Of a DNA stretch of 32,747 nucleotides, positions 6,365-15,397 are shown one piece after another. The position numbers and the translations under genes were made by a program. Source of the DNA: Candidatus Aenigmatarchaeota archaeon (GTDB lineage Archaea > Aenigmatarchaeota > Aenigmatarchaeia > CG10238-14). Location: NCBI GenBank assembly GCA_030018415.1, contig JASEGC010000004.1, positions 74,470 to 107,216 of the forward strand, read 5' to 3'. The notes beneath the pieces are model-generated. The model worked only from the letters and a program-made list of their open reading frames with translations, was not told the DNA's origin and ran no database searches. The stretch's first letter is position 1. Each line of letters opens with the position of its first letter.

Positions 6365-8403
6365 AGATGAACATATTGATGATTGCACCGATTTCAGGCT
6401 TAATCTCAATTCTTTCTGCAATCTATTTGTACTATTATGTTAAAAAACATGAAGTTGGAACTCCTAGAATGAAAGAGATTTCTGAGGCGATAAAAGAAGG
6501 AGCAAATGCCTACCTTAAAAGACAGGACATTACATTAGCAGTTTTTGTGTTGATCATGGCTGTCATCTTAGGGGTTGTGTTCGGTCACTATAGGGGAATA
6601 CTTTTCGATTATCACATGGTCTTAGCTTACATCTTTGGTTCTTTTTGTACTACTATTGCTGCCTATTTCGGGATGAATGCAGCAGTGAGAGCCAACGTAA
6701 GGACTGCAAATGCTGCAAGGAAAGGATTGAACAAAGCCTTTTCTGTCGGCTTTTATGGAGGGGCAATAATGGGTTTATCGATAGTTGGGATGGCATTACT
6801 TGGAATAAGCATTCTTTATTATATTTATGCTTCAGTTCCGGAACAACTCGAGAGCACTATTCTAGGCTTTAGTTTTGGTGCAAGCGCTTTAGCACTTTTC
6901 GCAAAGGCTGGAGGTGGAATTTATACAAAAACTGCTGACATAAGTGCGGACTTAGTCGGTAAAGTAGAGCTTGGCATCCCGGAGGATGACCCGAGAAATC
7001 CTGCTGTTATAGCAGATAATGTTGGTGATAATGTCGGAGATGTTGCAGGAATGGGTGCTGATCTTACCGACTCCTACATAGCTGGTATGGTTGCGACGAT
7101 GATAATTGGTGCCACTATAGGAGTAACTTATGTGATTCTTCCTATGTTGATCAAGGCAGCTGGAATATTCGCATCTGTTCTCGGAATGTTTTTCACGAGA
7201 GTCGGGAAAAGAGGTAACCCTGGCTCGTCTCTGAACAGAGGAACCTATGCAACATGTATCATATTCGCAATATTAATATTTTTGATAATCCATTCCCTAG
7301 GAATCGGTGATAAGGGTTTAGGTATATTTTTTGCAACTATAGCTGGCTTGATAGCTGGAATGGTAATAGGCATAACGACAGATTACTTCACATCAATAGA
7401 CAGAGGACCTGCTAAGAAGACTGCTGAAGCTTCAAAGACTGGTGCTGCTATAAACATCTTGTCTGGTTTTTCGTATGGAATAATCAGTATCGTGCCCCCT
7501 ATGATTGGAATAATCATCGCGACTTTAGCTTCTTGGTATATCGCAGCATTCTATGGAATTACCCCAATCTATGGCGTTGCTATAGCTGCGGTTGGAATGT
7601 TAGCTACATTAGGAATGGTGATATCTGCTGATGCTTATGGTCCAATAGTAGATAACGCAAAAGGAATTGCAGAACAAGCAGGCTTAGGGAAAAAAGTGAT
7701 TAGAATAGCTGATAGGTTGGATGCTGCAGGCAATACTTCAAAAGCGATATCAAAGGGCTTTGCCATAGGTGCTGCTGCTTTACAAGTTCTTGCCTTGTTT
7801 GCAGCATACGCAGTGTTGGTTAAGATTGAAGTATTCAATCTCATGGACCCTAAAGTCATAGCTGGCATTTTTATCGGTGCAATAATGCCTCCATTACTCT
7901 CTGCGCTTTTAATATTGGGCGTGGGAAAGAATGCTTTCAGGATGGTTGAAGAAGTTAGAAGACAGTTCAAAGAAATTCCAGGCTTAAGGGAAGGTAAAGC
8001 CAAGCCTAATTATGCTAGATGCGTTGATATGGCAACTAAGGGAGCATTAAAAGAACTCATACTTCCATGTATCTTGGCAATCGTTGCTCCCCTAGCAGTT
8101 GGCTTTATCCTTGGTATTCAAGCTCTCGGAGGTTTTCTTGGAGGAAGTATCATCACTGGAATAGTCTTCGCGTTGTTTATGGCGAATTCGGGTGGATTAT
8201 GGGATAATGCTAAGAAGTACATCGAGGCTGGTGCATTTGGTGGAAAGGGTTCTGATGCGCACAAGGCAGCAGTGATAGGCGATACTGTCGGTGATCCATT
8301 CAAGGATACAGCTGGACCTTCTCTCAACACTATGATTACGGTTATGGCCCTCGTCGCTTCGGTTTTTGCTCCACTAATCACCATGTATGCTTTATTCGGA
8401 TAA
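6361..8403 (+). CDS. hppA: Membrane-bound proton-pumping pyrophosphatase, K+-independent type
   Basis: This polytopic membrane enzyme couples hydrolysis of pyrophosphate to ion pumping. At 680 residues with about 15 hydrophobic segments it has normal length. The substrate-binding motif [19 protein letters not shown] lies near residue 208, and the preceding [14 protein letters not shown] and the C-terminal [15 protein letters not shown] are also conserved. The sequence [10 protein letters not shown] places lysine 461 at the position that in the family replaces the K+ requirement, which marks the K+-independent, H+-pumping subclass. The ATG at 6361 overlaps the PIN stop. A second ATG at 6367 is possible. 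The enzyme would recover energy from biosynthetic pyrophosphate in an energy-limited anaerobe. Confidence 0.95.
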   Translation: MKMNILMIAPISGLISILSAIYLYYYVKKHEVGTPRMKEISEAIKEGANAYLKRQDITLAVFVLIMAVILGVVFGHYRGILFDYHMVLAYIFGSFCTTIAAYFGMNAAVRANVRTANAARKGLNKAFSVGFYGGAIMGLSIVGMALLGISILYYIYASVPEQLESTILGFSFGASALALFAKAGGGIYTKTADISADLVGKVELGIPEDDPRNPAVIADNVGDNVGDVAGMGADLTDSYIAGMVATMIIGATIGVTYVILPMLIKAAGIFASVLGMFFTRVGKRGNPGSSLNRGTYATCIIFAILIFLIIHSLGIGDKGLGIFFATIAGLIAGMVIGITTDYFTSIDRGPAKKTAEASKTGAAINILSGFSYGIISIVPPMIGIIIATLASWYIAAFYGITPIYGVAIAAVGMLATLGMVISADAYGPIVDNAKGIAEQAGLGKKVIRIADRLDAAGNTSKAISKGFAIGAAALQVLALFAAYAVLVKIEVFNLMDPKVIAGIFIGAIMPPLLSALLILGVGKNAFRMVEEVRRQFKEIPGLREGKAKPNYARCVDMATKGALKELILPCILAIVAPLAVGFILGIQALGGFLGGSIITGIVFALFMANSGGLWDNAKKYIEAGAFGGKGSDAHKAAVIGDTVGDPFKDTAGPSLNTMITVMALVASVFAPLITMYALFG

Positions 8404-8423
8404 TTTATTGATTTTAAAAAAGA

Positions 8424-11126
8424 ATGTCTATGGGAAGAAAAACACAGAAGAGTGAAGAAATTTTAGGGAATAATCAAGAACCTTGGCATTCTATAGATAT
8501 AGATGTCGTTCTCCATAGACTTGGCACGAATGAAAAGAAAGGGTTGACTGAAAGTGAAGCCGAGCGTCGACTTGAAAAATACGGTCCTAACGCTTTAGCA
8601 GAAGAGAAGGAACGATTCAAAGTCCTTAAATTAATTATCGATCAATTCAAGGATTATTTCATCATCATGCTTTTGATCGCTACTGTCATTTCTTTTTTTC
8701 TCGGGGAGATCGTTGACGCCATAACGATTGCGATTATTGTCATACTTTGTGCTGTTATAGGCATTATCCAAAACTACCGAGCAGAAAAAGCATTAGAAGC
8801 CCTGAAGAAATTGACTGCCTCCACAGCAAGAGTACTGCGAGATGGAAAAGAGATAACAATCCCTTCTGAAGAAGTTGTCCCTGGAGATATAATATTTTTA
8901 GAGGCAGGAGATAGAGTTTCAGCTGATGCACGATTAATAATGAATGCTAGCTTGAGGTTGGATGAAGCTCCTCTGACTGGCGAATCTACTCCTGTAGAGA
9001 AAAAATTATCTACCCTCGATATAAACACTCCTGTTGCTGATAGGAAGAATTCTGTTTTCATGGGAACGCACATAGTCTTTGGTCGAGGTTTGGCAGTGGT
9101 TACGGAAACAGGTATGAGTACTGAATTTGGAAAGATCGCTGGAGCGGTACAAGCAATAAAACAAGAAAAAACTCCTCTTGAGGTAAAATTAGATTCTTTT
9201 GCAAAAAAAGTCGGTTTAGTCATCATCGGCGTATGCGTTGTAATATTCATCTTGGATACGATCGAGTTCGGTACAGCACCAAAGGTCTTAGTCCGATCTT
9301 TCATGACTGCAGTAGCTTTGGCTGTATCAGCAGTCCCAGAGGGCTTACCAGCTTTAGTAATCATAACACTTGCTCTGGGTGCGAGAGAACTAGCAAAACG
9401 AAACTCTCTAATCAGAAGACTCGCTTCTGCCGAAACATTAGGCTCTACTACATTCATCTGTGCTGATAAGACTGGAACTTTGACCAAGGGTAAAATGACT
9501 GTTAGGAAGGTTTATACTAACTTCAAGATGATTAATGTTACAGAAAGGGGCTTCGAGGGTAAAGATTCGAATCTCGAAACATTGTTGAGAATTGGTGTCT
9601 TATGCAATAATGTCGTTGTTGGAGATAAAGGTGTGACCGGGGATCCCACTGAAGTGGCGTTATTTCATTCCGCAAATAAGTTCGGGATGAAGAAGGATGA
9701 GTTAGAAAAAAAATTTCCAAGGATAGGTGAGATACCGTTCAGCTCTGAAAGAAAAAGAATGACTACAATTCACAAAGTAAAAAATAAAAAGATCGCATAC
9801 GTGAAGGGGGCCCCTGAAATCATCCTAGATCGTTGCACGCATGTTCTCAAAAACAATAGAGTGAAGAAGTTGACAGAGGAAGAGAGAAGGAATATCTTGA
9901 GAGCTAATGAAAAAATGGCTCAGGATGCTTTACGAGTATTGGGCATGGCATACAGGGAATTACCTCGAACAGAAAAAGAATTCACGGAAAACATCGAAAA
10001 ACGATTGATCTTCGTTGGTCTACAGGGGATGATCGACCCACCTCGCCCAGAAGCGATAAAGGCCGTGAAGATCACACGGAAAGCTGGTATAAAGAATGTC
10101 ATGATCACTGGTGATCATAAGTTAACAGCTATGGCTATTGCCAGAGAAATGGACATATACAGGAAAGGGGATATGGCGTTAACTGGAGAGGAGCTAGATA
10201 AATTGAGTGACGAGGAATTCTACGAGACAGTCGAAAAAGTAACAGTTTATGCTCGAGTCTCACCGATGCATAAACTCCGAATAGTTGAGACTTTACAGAA
10301 AAAGGGAGAGCATATAGTTGCTATGACTGGTGACGGTGTTAACGACGCTCCTGCACTAAAGAAAGCAGACATTGGTGTGGCGATGGGTATAACGGGAACT
10401 GATGTGAGTAAAGAAGCATCGGATATGGTCTTGGTAGATGATAATTACGCCACTATGGTTACCGCATTAGAAGGAGGAAGGCACATTTATGATAACATCC
10501 GAAAGTACATCAGATTCCTGATGTCTTGTAATTTTGATGAATTAGTTGTCATAGGCACTTTTGCTATACTTGGCTATCCTTTACCATACCTTCCTGTTCA
10601 ACTTCTATGGATAAACTTGATTACGGATGGACCTCCAGCTATGGCGTTGGCTGTTGACCCTGCCGAAAAAGAGATCATGAAAAGAAAACCTCGCGATCCT
10701 AAGAAAGGTATATTCCACGGGATGCTAGCCTTCATGTTAGTTTCCTTCGTGTGTCAAAGTTTGGGGTCACTTACGTTGTTCTCGGTTGGATACCATCTTT
10801 ACAATGATGCTGATGTGGCAAGAACTATGAATTTTATTCAATCAGCGTTATTTGAATTGTTCGTTATTTGGAACTGTAGGTCAGAGACACGTTCGGTTTG
10901 GAGAATGGGAAAAGATGCTTTTAGGAACAAATTCTTTGTGTTAGCAGTTCTTTCTGGAATTGCATTGACTATAGGTTTACCATACATTCCAGTTTTAGCT
11001 GGTGCGTTCCATGTAGTCCCCCTGACTCTAACACAATGGGCTATGACGATCGGTATAGCGAGCATTGGTTTATTCGTAGTACTTCCAGAACTCTGGATGG
11101 GGAGAAAGATTTTTGGTCATCAGTAG
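8424..11126 (+). CDS. P2-type cation-transporting ATPase (Ca2+-ATPase-like)
   Basis: This 900-residue P-type pump has all core motifs: an N-terminal cation-ATPase domain ([17 protein letters not shown]), the actuator TGES near residue 186, phosphorylation site DKTGTLT with D348, the nucleotide-binding KGAPE, TGDH and the hinge [17 protein letters not shown]. The membrane segment M4 reads [12 protein letters not shown]5 carries NFDE and M6 carries [12 protein letters not shown], the pattern of Ca2+ (PacL/PMR1/SERCA-like) pumps. Na+ or Mn2+ transport cannot be excluded. Four C-terminal membrane segments follow, so it is complete. It starts 20 bases after hppA with no ribosome binding site. An AT-rich TTTTAAAAAA lies directly before the ATG, and a second ATG is two codons in. 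Confidence 0.93.
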   Translation: MSMGRKTQKSEEILGNNQEPWHSIDIDVVLHRLGTNEKKGLTESEAERRLEKYGPNALAEEKERFKVLKLIIDQFKDYFIIMLLIATVISFFLGEIVDAITIAIIVILCAVIGIIQNYRAEKALEALKKLTASTARVLRDGKEITIPSEEVVPGDIIFLEAGDRVSADARLIMNASLRLDEAPLTGESTPVEKKLSTLDINTPVADRKNSVFMGTHIVFGRGLAVVTETGMSTEFGKIAGAVQAIKQEKTPLEVKLDSFAKKVGLVIIGVCVVIFILDTIEFGTAPKVLVRSFMTAVALAVSAVPEGLPALVIITLALGARELAKRNSLIRRLASAETLGSTTFICADKTGTLTKGKMTVRKVYTNFKMINVTERGFEGKDSNLETLLRIGVLCNNVVVGDKGVTGDPTEVALFHSANKFGMKKDELEKKFPRIGEIPFSSERKRMTTIHKVKNKKIAYVKGAPEIILDRCTHVLKNNRVKKLTEEERRNILRANEKMAQDALRVLGMAYRELPRTEKEFTENIEKRLIFVGLQGMIDPPRPEAIKAVKITRKAGIKNVMITGDHKLTAMAIAREMDIYRKGDMALTGEELDKLSDEEFYETVEKVTVYARVSPMHKLRIVETLQKKGEHIVAMTGDGVNDAPALKKADIGVAMGITGTDVSKEASDMVLVDDNYATMVTALEGGRHIYDNIRKYIRFLMSCNFDELVVIGTFAILGYPLPYLPVQLLWINLITDGPPAMALAVDPAEKEIMKRKPRDPKKGIFHGMLAFMLVSFVCQSLGSLTLFSVGYHLYNDADVARTMNFIQSALFELFVIWNCRSETRSVWRMGKDAFRNKFFVLAVLSGIALTIGLPYIPVLAGAFHVVPLTLTQWAMTIGIASIGLFVVLPELWMGRKIFGHQ

Positions 11127-11174
11127 CTTACAGTACTTTTTTAAGATTGAGAATTTAAAAGAAATAGTGATTGA

Positions 11175-11738
11175 ATGTACAGAATATTAACATTAAAAAC
11201 GAAAATAAAAGTTCCTCCCACTAGGTTTGGGATGTCGCTAAAAAAGGCAATAAAAGAGAGTATAGCTGAAAAGTATGAGAACAGGTTGGACAGGAATTTT
11301 GGCATGGGCCTAGCCGTTGTTGACGTAAAAGAAGTAGGCGAGGGAAAAATACTCCCTGGAGACCCTTCTGTTCATTATTCAGTCACTTTTGATTTGCTCG
11401 TTTTTAAGCCTGAGTTGCAGGAGGTTCTTCTTGGAGAAGTTATAGATAACACAGAATTTGGCTCTTTTGTTAGATTGGGACCGATGGATGGTTTGGTGCA
11501 TGTTTCTCAATTGATGAACGACTATGTTACCTATGATGAGAAGAATGCAGTTTTCATGGGAAAAGAGACGAAGAAGACTTTGAAAGAAGGAGATACTGTC
11601 AGGGTAAGAGTAATTTCTATCAGTATGGCTCCTGGGAAGGAGAACAAGATTGGATTAACGATGAGGCAGCCCAACCTCGGATCATTAGCGTGGATTGAAG
11701 AAGAAAAAAGAAGATCGAGGAAAGAAGGTAAGAAATAG
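11175..11738 (+). CDS. rpo7: DNA-directed RNA polymerase subunit Rpo7 (RpoE1)
   Basis: This is the archaeal homologue of eukaryotic Rpb7, part of the Rpo4/7 stalk that binds nascent RNA. It is 187 residues: an N-terminal tip domain (YRILTLKTKIKVPPTRFG, then the GMGLAVVDVKEVGEGKI-type segment) followed by an S1 RNA-binding domain from about residue 80 (GEVIDNTEFGSFVRLGPMDG). It has full family length with a basic C-terminus. GTGAT lies three bases before the ATG, and a TTTTTTAAG box lies about 35 bases upstream. The spt4 gene follows after 54 bases, the usual archaeal order. Confidence 0.96.
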   Translation: MYRILTLKTKIKVPPTRFGMSLKKAIKESIAEKYENRLDRNFGMGLAVVDVKEVGEGKILPGDPSVHYSVTFDLLVFKPELQEVLLGEVIDNTEFGSFVRLGPMDGLVHVSQLMNDYVTYDEKNAVFMGKETKKTLKEGDTVRVRVISISMAPGKENKIGLTMRQPNLGSLAWIEEEKRRSRKEGKK

Positions 11739-11792
11739 ATAGTTTATCAGTTTTTTAAATGTAAGCTTTGATAAATAATAAGGAGTGATTCG

Positions 11793-11984
11793 ATGGTAAA
11801 AAAACAATACGTATGCAGGAATTGTAGAAGGTTTACTACGGAGAAAGAATGTCCAATCTGTAAATCTACTGATCTCTCTGCTAGTTGGAAGGGTCTAGTC
11901 ATAATCATCGATCCTAACGAGAGCGAGATAGCCAAGAGCCTAGGCATAGGAACTCCCGGAAAGTATGCTTTGTTCGTGGGATAG
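11793..11984 (+). CDS. spt4: Transcription elongation factor Spt4 (RpoE2)
   Basis: This 63-residue zinc protein pairs with Spt5 to keep RNA polymerase processive. Two zinc-binding pairs are visible, CRNC and CPIC (residues 8-24), followed by the conserved STDLSASWKGLVIIIDP segment and a GTPGKYAL end. The start is fixed by GGAGTGAT five bases before the ATG. It follows rpo7 as in many archaea. Its 3' end abuts the remnant of hicA on the other strand. Confidence 0.95.
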   Translation: MVKKQYVCRNCRRFTTEKECPICKSTDLSASWKGLVIIIDPNESEIAKSLGIGTPGKYALFVG

Positions 11985-12178
11985 ATTACTTCAATAATTT
12001 TGAGAATTCTCGATTAAAGTTCCCCTGTCGATTTCTCTGTGTAAAGGTACTACAACAACTCTTCTACATCATACTTAACTAGAATGACGTGACTACCTTT
12101 CTGCCTTACTTCATCAAATCCAACTTTTTTTAGGAGTTTGATTAACTTACGTCCTGACAGGACAGGCAGTTTGGGCAT
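11985..12178 (-). pseudogene. hicA: HicA-like mRNA interferase toxin, frameshifted
   Basis: From the ATG at 12178 the frame reads as a HicA double-stranded RNA-binding-like toxin: MPKLPVLSGRKLIKLLKK, then VGFDEVRQKGSHVILVKYD with the catalytic-type GSH. It then stops at TAG 12052-12050 after 42 residues. Skipping one base near 12060-12066 recovers the conserved RVVVVPLHREIDRGTL, and a second shift near 12004-12018 recovers RILKIIEV. At least two indels therefore destroy the C-terminal half. Intact family members are about 75-80 residues. The remnant runs up to the end of spt4. Confidence 0.85.
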
Positions 12179-12379
12179 GTCTAACCTCAAAACTTGCTAC
12201 GATCATTACTTCGTCCTTAGCCTCCTCAGGATGTCCAAATTCCTCAAGATAAAGTTCAACCACTTCCCTTAAATTTTCTAATACCTTTTCAACTGTATAT
12301 CTGACTAACTACATCTAATTCAGGGCATAGAGCTACGTATTGTTTTTCACCTTTTTTTGATCACTGCAGTAAAATTCAT
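12179..12379 (-). pseudogene. hicB: HicB-like antitoxin, frameshifted
   Basis: This lies directly upstream of hicA on the same strand. The ATG at 12379 gives MNFTAVIKK and then hits TGA. One base too many in a seven-base run (12352-12358) is enough to recover GEKQYVALCPELDVVSQ, the HicB core. A second shift near 12296-12306 recovers YTVEKVLENLREVVELYLEE and then FGHPEEAKDEVMIVASFEV. Both halves are plainly HicB, so the antitoxin is dead along with the toxin. Gene order antitoxin-toxin is as in intact archaeal HicBA pairs. Confidence 0.85.
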
Positions 12380-12385
12380 CTTGAC

Positions 12386-12526
12386 CACTATTTTGATATT
12401 CATAAAGATTTACAAGGATTGAAGAAAGAAATTCAAGAATCGAAGATAATTCTCACTTCCGAACCAGAGTTAAGAGAAGATGTGATACAAACCGTAGATG
12501 ATTATTTTAAAAATGTTGATTACTAA
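12386..12526 (+). pseudogene. 3' remnant or small gene of unknown function before rps24e
   Basis: A plus-strand frame without a convincing start codon gives about 46 residues, including LKKEIQESKIILTSEPELRE and ending DDYFKNVDY at TAA 12524-12526. It is charged, helical and clearly protein-like, and ends 20 bases before rps24e. It does not resemble the dephospho-CoA kinase that sits here in many archaea. It could be the tail of a gene truncated when hicBA was inserted, or a small protein from the TTG within GGATTGAAG. I do not recognise the family. Confidence 0.4.
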
Positions 12527-12545
12527 ATCCAGTAATGGTGAAATA

Positions 12546-12920
12546 ATGAAGATAGATGTTATCGAAGAGAAGAAAAACCCGTTCTTAAAGAGGGTTGATT
12601 TAATGCTGATGATAGATCATACTGGTCAAGCCACTCCAAAAATGGAGGAAGTTAAGAAAGCCATAGTTGAGAAATTCAAGGCTAGTCCTGATAAGGTTGA
12701 AGTCATGCACATCTTTTCCCAGGCTGGAGTTGCTAAGTCAAGAGTGAAGTCCAGAATCTGGGAGGTTGGAATACCTCTAAAGAAAGCAAAGAAAGTTGAG
12801 GAAAAACCGAAAGAAAAACCTAAAGTAGAAGAGGAGAAACCTGAAGAAGAGAAAGAGGAACCGAAAGAAAAACTACCTGAGAAAAAGGAAGAACCAAAAA
12901 AAAGAACAAAAATCTCCTGA
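12546..12920 (+). CDS. rps24e: Small-subunit ribosomal protein S24e with a charged tail
   Basis: This ribosomal protein shows the S24e core: MKIDVIEEKKNPFLKRVDL at the N-terminus, GQATPKMEEVKKAIVEKF, and VEVMHIFSQAGVAKSRVKSR. The core ends near residue 84. About 40 residues of Lys/Glu/Pro repeats follow, as in S6e of the same window. The ATG at 12546 is chosen because GGTGA (12537-12541) lies four bases upstream. An in-frame ATG at 12498 would add 16 unrelated residues. It is followed within 21 bases by rps27ae. Confidence 0.95.
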   Translation: MKIDVIEEKKNPFLKRVDLMLMIDHTGQATPKMEEVKKAIVEKFKASPDKVEVMHIFSQAGVAKSRVKSRIWEVGIPLKKAKKVEEKPKEKPKVEEEKPEEEKEEPKEKLPEKKEEPKKRTKIS

Positions 12921-12940
12921 AAAGAAATAAGGTGAAAAGA

Positions 12941-13117
12941 GTGAAACATAAATCAACTAAACAATGGGAAATACTCAAAACAGAAGGAAGTAAGATAAAG
13001 AGAGAGAAACAACCATGCCCAAGGTGCGGAGAAGGTATTTACATGGCTGAACATAAACAAAAAGATGGAAAGGTTAGATATTTCTGTGGAAAATGTCACT
13101 ATACTCTCTGGCCTTGA
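12941..13117 (+). CDS. rps27ae: Small-subunit ribosomal protein S27ae
   Basis: This 58-residue zinc-binding ribosomal protein has the family pattern CPRCGEGIYMAEHKQKDG followed by RYFCGKCHYTLW, giving a four-cysteine zinc ribbon. A GTG start at 12941 is preferred because GGTGA (12931-12935) lies five bases before it. A GTG at 12932 would add three residues but overlaps that site. It ends the rpo7-spt4-rps24e-rps27ae cluster. The Kae1 gene that often follows in archaea is absent here. Confidence 0.94.
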   Translation: MKHKSTKQWEILKTEGSKIKREKQPCPRCGEGIYMAEHKQKDGKVRYFCGKCHYTLWP

Positions 13118-13314
13118 ATTGTTACACAAAAATATTTATTATGTTCAGGACTCAGAAAGTTACATTTAAAAATTATCAAAGAATAATTTGGTTTTTTTAA
13201 ATTAAAAATTATACTACCACAGTTATTAAAGGACCAATGGTTTCCCACATTTTGTTAAGCAAACGTCCAGGTTCGTAAATAGTCATTTCTATCGGATGTT
13301 TAATAGTTTAAATA

Positions 13315-14064
13315 TTAAAGCTTTTCCATTACTTGCACCAATTCGGAAAGTTCCTCAACTTTCATTTTAGAATTATTTTTTTCCGTTACTTCTTTCAAAC
13401 AACTGTAGCAGAGTGGACAAGTAGTGATCAAAATTTGTGTTTTTGTTTCTAATGCTTGCTTTATTCTTTCTTTTGCTATCTCTTCTGATAATTCAGGATA
13501 ATTAGCCTTTAGTCCACCACCTCCACCACAACACCATGAATTCTTTTTATTAAATTTCATCTCAACTATCTCATAACCTAAAGCTTTTAATATATCTCTA
13601 GGCTCTTCATAAACTCCACAATACCTTCCTAAATGACAAGGATCGTGATAAGTTACTTTAATTGGTTTATTACTTTCCTTCGTTTTCAGTTTACCATTTT
13701 TAATAGCATTTGCAATAGTTTGAGTTACGTGTTCAACTTCTATGTCAAAATTTTCTAGAAACTTAGGATATTCCATTTTGAATGTTTTGAAGCAGGCAGG
13801 ACAAGGAGTTATTATCTTCTTGACCCTATGTTCTTTGAACGTTTTATAGTTTTTATGGACTAAATCCTTGAAATCTGTTGAATAACCAGCATTCAGAACA
13901 GGAGAACCGCAACAAACTTCTAGGTCTTTAAGCTTGATGAAATCTATCCCACACTTTCTGATTATTTTCTCGTAATTTTCTTGTAAACCCCTTAGCACGA
14001 ACTTCTCCATGCATCCTGGATAGAAGAGAACATTTCCCCCTAATATTTTATCAAAAATACCCAA
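13315..14064 (-). CDS. CCG-domain Fe-S oxidoreductase subunit (LutA/HdrB-like)
   Basis: This 249-residue cytosolic protein has two copies of the cysteine-rich CCG motif. The first is C18, C51-C52 (CCGSP) and C88/C91 (CPAC). The second is C143 (DPCH), C178-C179 (CCGGGGG) and C216/C219 (CPLC). In LutA, GlpC and HdrB/HdrD such motifs bind Fe-S clusters, including the noncubane cluster of heterodisulfide reductase. The start is a TTG at 14064, decided by GGTGA (14075-14071) six bases upstream, which overlaps the end of the ccdA-like gene. It is the last gene of the four-gene operon and would pair with the LUD/ferredoxin protein encoded at its head. Confidence 0.88.
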   Translation of the reverse strand: MGIFDKILGGNVLFYPGCMEKFVLRGLQENYEKIIRKCGIDFIKLKDLEVCCGSPVLNAGYSTDFKDLVHKNYKTFKEHRVKKIITPCPACFKTFKMEYPKFLENFDIEVEHVTQTIANAIKNGKLKTKESNKPIKVTYHDPCHLGRYCGVYEEPRDILKALGYEIVEMKFNKKNSWCCGGGGGLKANYPELSEEIAKERIKQALETKTQILITTCPLCYSCLKEVTEKNNSKMKVEELSELVQVMEKL

Positions 14065-14065
14065 A

Positions 14066-14839
14066 TCATATCACCCTTAAAACTATCGCAAGACCGAGTG
14101 CAAGCATGATCAAACCAGCAACCAACCTCATGTACTTTCTCGTTCTCAACCTTGTTTCTTCTGCTTTCTCAACCTGTAATATTCCAAAATAGAATATTAT
14201 AGTGAGGATAACAAGTGGAGCAACGAAGAACAGGTTGTACCAGAGTAAGTATAAGATGTTCACCAATCCTGATACTCTTTCAGCTAAAATAGTAACATAG
14301 ATGAATGAAAACGCCCCAGCGCATGGTATTTCAACGAGACTCACGAAAAATCCCAAGAAAATGGCAGAAGGTACAGTTGCAGCTTTAATTAACCTTTCTA
14401 TCCTTGGTTTTGCAAACTTTGGAATCTCTAGGGATAATCCTTTTCCGTAGAAAAAGAAGTCTTTCATCTCTACTATACCAGCAAAAATTAGGATGATTCC
14501 TACTGTTGTTTTTATTATTTCTAGGTATCCTATGATGGAAAGAACGTTCAGTACCCCATACATGAAAAGAAAGTAGACGATGAATACCGTTAAAGAATAA
14601 GTTAAACCTATGGCTAAGCATTTTCTCCTAGAACCTAAAGCCATTAAATAAGCTATGAGGAAGAATAGAACGGATAAGGCACAAGGGTTGAATCCTCCGT
14701 CGATAAAACCTAGGATTGCTCCGATTATCGGAATGGGTAATTCTTTGCTCACCTTTCCTATCGGCAATTCTATACTTTGTGCGTAAGCAAAAGGCAGAAT
14801 CAGTAATGTTATCAAAAAAGGAGCAAGCTTGATTTCCAT
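14066..14839 (-). CDS. CcdA/DsbD-like transmembrane thiol-disulfide electron carrier
   Basis: This 257-residue membrane protein has a cleavable-looking N-terminal signal (hydrophobic run ending FAYAQ) and six hydrophobic segments. The two membrane cysteines expected of CcdA/DsbD are present, C53 in GFNPCALS and C173 in VEIPCAG. Such proteins pass electrons from cytosolic thiols to extracytoplasmic ones. The upstream gene encodes an exported thioredoxin-like protein, the natural partner. GGAGGT lies about eight bases before the ATG, inside the end of that gene. The next gene (CCG protein) begins at 14064, overlapping translationally. Confidence 0.88.
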   Translation of the reverse strand: MEIKLAPFLITLLILPFAYAQSIELPIGKVSKELPIPIIGAILGFIDGGFNPCALSVLFFLIAYLMALGSRRKCLAIGLTYSLTVFIVYFLFMYGVLNVLSIIGYLEIIKTTVGIILIFAGIVEMKDFFFYGKGLSLEIPKFAKPRIERLIKAATVPSAIFLGFFVSLVEIPCAGAFSFIYVTILAERVSGLVNILYLLWYNLFFVAPLVILTIIFYFGILQVEKAEETRLRTRKYMRLVAGLIMLALGLAIVLRVI

Positions 14840-14840
14840 A

Positions 14841-15392
14841 TCATCTGACCTCCATTCTGATGATTTTGAATTTGTACATGAGACCCATGATTACTATAAC
14901 GATGAATATCACTCCTAGAATCCAGACAGATATCACGACTTCATTCTGATTTGGAGGAACAGTTGTCGAAACATTAGAAGGACAGTTTACACCACCCTTA
15001 CCTGCATACTCTTCTATCGTTTTTTCTAATATGCCACTGTAACCAACGTAAGCATTGGTTTTCGAATCGTAGATCTCATCATTTCCTTCAACAAAACCGA
15101 TGAACGCTTTTTCTCCGATGAAAGTCATAGGAACTCCAGAAGAAGTTGTTATGTGATAAGCTTTTGCTATTTCATTGAAAAGATCTCGATTTGCCTTGTT
15201 ATAATACACTTCGAACTCATGAATTTCTAACTGAGAGTATTTCGTTTTCAAACCCTGAAGGAATGCTCTTTCTTCTCCACAGTGTGGACAGGTTTTTCCG
15301 TAAAAAATATAGAGGCAAACCGAATTTCCCGCATTAACTACTGGTAAAAGAAGATAAATCACAACAAGAAGCAACATCATCTTAGTTTTCAT
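14841..15392 (-). CDS. Exported, membrane-anchored thioredoxin-like protein
   Basis: This 183-residue protein has an N-terminal signal sequence (KMMLLLVVIYLLLPVVNAG). A thioredoxin-fold domain follows, with active site CPHC (about residues 35-38) and a cis-Pro region SSGVPMTFIG. A linker of Asn/Thr/Pro leads to a C-terminal transmembrane segment (SVWILGVIFIVIVIMGLMY) and a short basic tail. The active site therefore faces outward. The ATG at 15392 is preferred over an upstream TTG. It begins five bases after the stop of the LUD gene and ends one base before the CcdA-like gene, its likely electron donor. Confidence 0.85.
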   Translation of the reverse strand: MKTKMMLLLVVIYLLLPVVNAGNSVCLYIFYGKTCPHCGEERAFLQGLKTKYSQLEIHEFEVYYNKANRDLFNEIAKAYHITTSSGVPMTFIGEKAFIGFVEGNDEIYDSKTNAYVGYSGILEKTIEEYAGKGGVNCPSNVSTTVPPNQNEVVISVWILGVIFIVIVIMGLMYKFKIIRMEVR

Positions 15393-15397
15393 ATTAA

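Noticed and set aside
8774-9487. Long minus-strand open frame inside the P-type ATPase gene (237 codons)
   Set aside because: It is antisense to the invariant catalytic region of the pump, has no recognisable domain, and follows from the codon pattern of the real gene.
13118-13314. Possible tRNA or small RNA between rps27ae and the CCG gene (GGTTCG near 13271, GGAC/GTCC pair)
   Set aside because: The T-arm stem does not pair and no acceptor or anticodon stem can be found. The stretch of about 200 bases is AT-rich and I see no gene in it.
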